From Desulfobacterales bacterium (GTDB lineage Bacteria > Desulfobacterota > Desulfobacteria > Desulfobacterales > JAFDCJ01): 7,235 nucleotides of DNA. The stretch spans positions 1 through 7,235 of the forward strand of contig JAOZPY010000129.1 in NCBI GenBank assembly GCA_029932495.1, written 5' to 3'. Below, one piece after another: positions 5,875 through 7,235 of this stretch. The translations under genes and the position numbers were made by a program. Under the pieces are notes generated by a model. It was given only the letters and a program-made list of their open reading frames with translations, searched no databases and was not told where the DNA came from. Each line of letters opens with the position of its first letter. Position 1 is the stretch's first letter.

Positions 5875-6855
5875 ATGCCGCAAACAATAGCTCTCACGGG
5901 TGCCACGGGCTTTATCGGCAGTGCACTGGCAAAGCATCTGGCCGCCTCCGGCCATACAGTGCAGGCCCTGGTGCGCCCGGCATCGATCCATAAGCGGCCT
6001 GATGTGCCTGATATCCGGTGGATCCAAGGCGATCTTGGGAACCTGGAAAGCCTGCAGTGCCTGGTTCGCGGCGCAGATGCCGTGGTGCACTGTGCCGGCA
6101 CGGTGCGCGGAGCGACCCGTGCCCAGTTTGACCGCATTAATGTCGACGGTGTGGCCCAACTGGTGCGGGCCGTTGAAGAACAGCAACCGGTACCCAGATT
6201 ATTGCTGCTGTCTTCAGTGGCCGCCCGGCAGCCTCACCTGTCCCACTATGCGGCCAGCAAACAGCGGGGGGAAACTGTGCTGGCTGAAAAAGCCATTCAT
6301 ACGTCCTGGACCATTTTTCGCCCCTGTGCCGTATATGGCCCAGGGGAACGGGAGCTGCTGCCGCTTTTTCGCTGGATGGCGCGCGGCATCGCTTTTCTGC
6401 CGGGCGCCGGTCAGGCCCGATTTTCCATGCTGCATGTGCAAGACCTGACCGAAGCAGTTGCTAGGTGGTTGGAATCTGAAAACACTTCAGGCCGAACCTA
6501 CGAACTGCACGACGGGCATCCGGACGGTTACTCCCAGCAGGACATTGCCCGCACAGTGGCGAAACTTCGATCTGCACGCGTGGTTCTTATAAAAATTCCA
6601 GCAATTTTTCTTAAAACGCTGGCGACTTTTAATCTTGTTTTTGCGCTGACAGCGCGTTATGCTCCTATGTTAACCCCCGGCAAGGTTCGCGAGCTTTCCC
6701 ATGTCAACTGGATTTGTGACAATCGCTCGTTGAATGCCGACACGGGATGGACTCCGCGCATATCGCTGGAACAGGGCCTTGAACAGACCCTGTGGCCCAA
6801 GGGGGCTCCCAGCCGTCAGGTGCCTGCCGCCCGGGGAAAAAGAAAAGGGGTTTGA
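5875..6855 (+). CDS. cerR: NAD(P)-dependent epimerase-like reductase, CerR-type ceramide reductase
   Basis: This 326-aa extended short-chain dehydrogenase has an N-terminal Rossmann motif TGATGFIG (8-15), the acidic loop QGDLGN, DAVVHCAGTVRG, Ser113/Ser114 (LLLLSSVAA), the catalytic YxxxK (Tyr125, Lys129) and then TIFRPCAVYGPGE. All are standard for the NAD-dependent epimerase/dehydratase family. In Caulobacter the homologue next to acpR, spt and aasR is CerR, which reduces the 3-keto group of 3-oxoceramide or 3-ketosphinganine. The same neighbours here support that role. The C-terminal third is less conserved and has a hydrophobic stretch (about 235-262, KIPAIFLKTLATFNLVFALTA), perhaps for membrane contact with a lipid substrate. 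It begins 156 nt after the aasR stop and its ribosome site is weak, which suggests coupling to upstream translation. Confidence 0.8.
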   Translation: MPQTIALTGATGFIGSALAKHLAASGHTVQALVRPASIHKRPDVPDIRWIQGDLGNLESLQCLVRGADAVVHCAGTVRGATRAQFDRINVDGVAQLVRAVEEQQPVPRLLLLSSVAARQPHLSHYAASKQRGETVLAEKAIHTSWTIFRPCAVYGPGERELLPLFRWMARGIAFLPGAGQARFSMLHVQDLTEAVARWLESENTSGRTYELHDGHPDGYSQQDIARTVAKLRSARVVLIKIPAIFLKTLATFNLVFALTARYAPMLTPGKVRELSHVNWICDNRSLNADTGWTPRISLEQGLEQTLWPKGAPSRQVPAARGKRKGV

Positions 6856-6860
6856 ACAAA

Positions 6861-7115
6861 ATGCACAGTTATGATGATACGCTGCAAAAACTTATCGAAA
6901 TCATACAACCCTTTGTTCCCCAAGGGCAGACAATCGCTGAAGGAACCGACCTGGTGGCTGAACTGGGGCTGGATTCTTTAAAGGTCATGAAAATTCTGGA
7001 AACGGTGGAAGACAGCTTCGACATTCTGGTACCCTTAAACGTGCTGCCGGATATTCGCACCGTTAAGGATTTCGTATTGCAGATTCAAAAATTAGACGGG
7101 GATGGACAGCAATGA
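6861..7115 (+). CDS. acpR: Dedicated acyl carrier protein for sphingolipid synthesis (AcpR-like)
   Basis: This 84-aa acidic carrier protein has the phosphopantetheine site LGLDSLKVM with Ser39. Helix I (5-18), the loop TIAEGTDLVAEL and the C-terminal IRTVKDFVLQIQKL fit the ACP fold. The ATG at 6861 follows AAAAGGGG by 10 nt, and the upstream gene stops 5 nt before it. The frame also opens further upstream inside cerR, but that extension lacks ACP character. It should carry the acyl chain made by the FAAL and present it to SPT. The stop overlaps the spt start as ATGA, indicating translational coupling and near-equal expression. Confidence 0.9.
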   Translation: MHSYDDTLQKLIEIIQPFVPQGQTIAEGTDLVAELGLDSLKVMKILETVEDSFDILVPLNVLPDIRTVKDFVLQIQKLDGDGQQ

Positions 7116-7235
7116 CTATTTTCGACAAATTTGACCAGCTGGCAGCCGCCCGCCAGGCGCTGGAGGAAAATTGCGGGAACTTTTTCAATATCGTCGTGGA
7201 CGATATCATTTCGGCCACCGAGGCTGTCGTCAACG
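7112..7235 (+). CDS. spt: Serine palmitoyltransferase, 5' end (runs off right edge)
   Basis: Only 41 codons are present. The fragment starts with IFDKFDQLAAARQ and continues to SATEAVVN. This matches the N terminus of bacterial SPT (for example Sphingomonas, which has KFDGLIAERQ and later SPTEAVI) in both sequence and spacing before the PLP domain. SPT is a PLP-dependent alpha-oxoamine synthase that condenses serine with an acyl thioester to give 3-ketosphinganine. The ATG overlaps the ACP stop (ATGA), with GGGGA at 7098-7102. The PLP lysine and the rest lie outside the window. A related alpha-oxoamine synthase is possible from 41 residues, but the context with CerR, AcpR and the FAAL makes SPT much more likely. 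Confidence 0.85.
   Translation, partial: MTIFDKFDQLAAARQALEENCGNFFNIVVDDIISATEAVVN

Noticed and set aside
5429..6186. Long minus-strand frames opposite aasR and cerR
   Set aside because: Shadows of well-conserved plus-strand genes, no domain resemblance.
1..7235. CRISPR arrays, tRNA or rRNA genes, insertion sequences
   Set aside because: No regularly spaced repeats, cloverleaf or rRNA-like sequence, and no transposase found on either strand.

Overview
The window carries most of a bacterial sphingolipid (ceramide) synthesis locus, flanked on the left by the start of an LPS-export gene. No 16S or species marker is present. About 50-55% GC in the genes, AT-rich intergenic DNA, and a Caulobacter-type ceramide gene set suggest a Gram-negative proteobacterium or Desulfobacterota-like organism. 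The LptF gene supports an LPS-bearing outer membrane, but the lineage is inference.

Left part (1-1191), minus strand: the 5' portion of lptF runs off the left edge. Upstream of it is a MarR-family regulator gene with a clear intrinsic terminator between the two. An AT-rich divergent promoter region (about 926-1191) follows, with an inverted repeat whose two arms supply the -35 boxes of two divergent promoters.

Middle part (1192-3234), plus strand: a two-gene unit. It encodes a 398-aa GNAT-fold N-acyltransferase that I read as a bacterial ceramide synthase candidate, and a 274-aa MobA-like nucleotidyltransferase of unknown substrate with a degenerate signature loop.

A 702-bp AT-rich gap (3235-3936) has no convincing gene. 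It does contain a good sigma-70-type promoter, several hairpins, a terminator-like element, a second promoter candidate and a perfect spaced inverted repeat. It may encode a structured leader or a small RNA.

Right part (3937-7235), plus strand: a tightly packed operon of aasR-like acyl-ACP synthetase (FAAL type), cerR-like NAD(P)-dependent ceramide reductase, acpR-like dedicated acyl carrier protein, and the first 41 codons of serine palmitoyltransferase (spt). A possible 64-aa small ORF lies between aasR and cerR.

Proposed pathway: the FAAL activates a fatty acid as acyl-AMP and loads it onto the ACP. SPT condenses acyl-ACP with serine to 3-ketosphinganine. The GNAT-fold enzyme N-acylates it and the SDR reduces the 3-keto group, giving (dihydro)ceramide. 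The nucleotidyltransferase may act in head-group addition, but that is a guess. The MarR protein could control the divergent bcerS unit.
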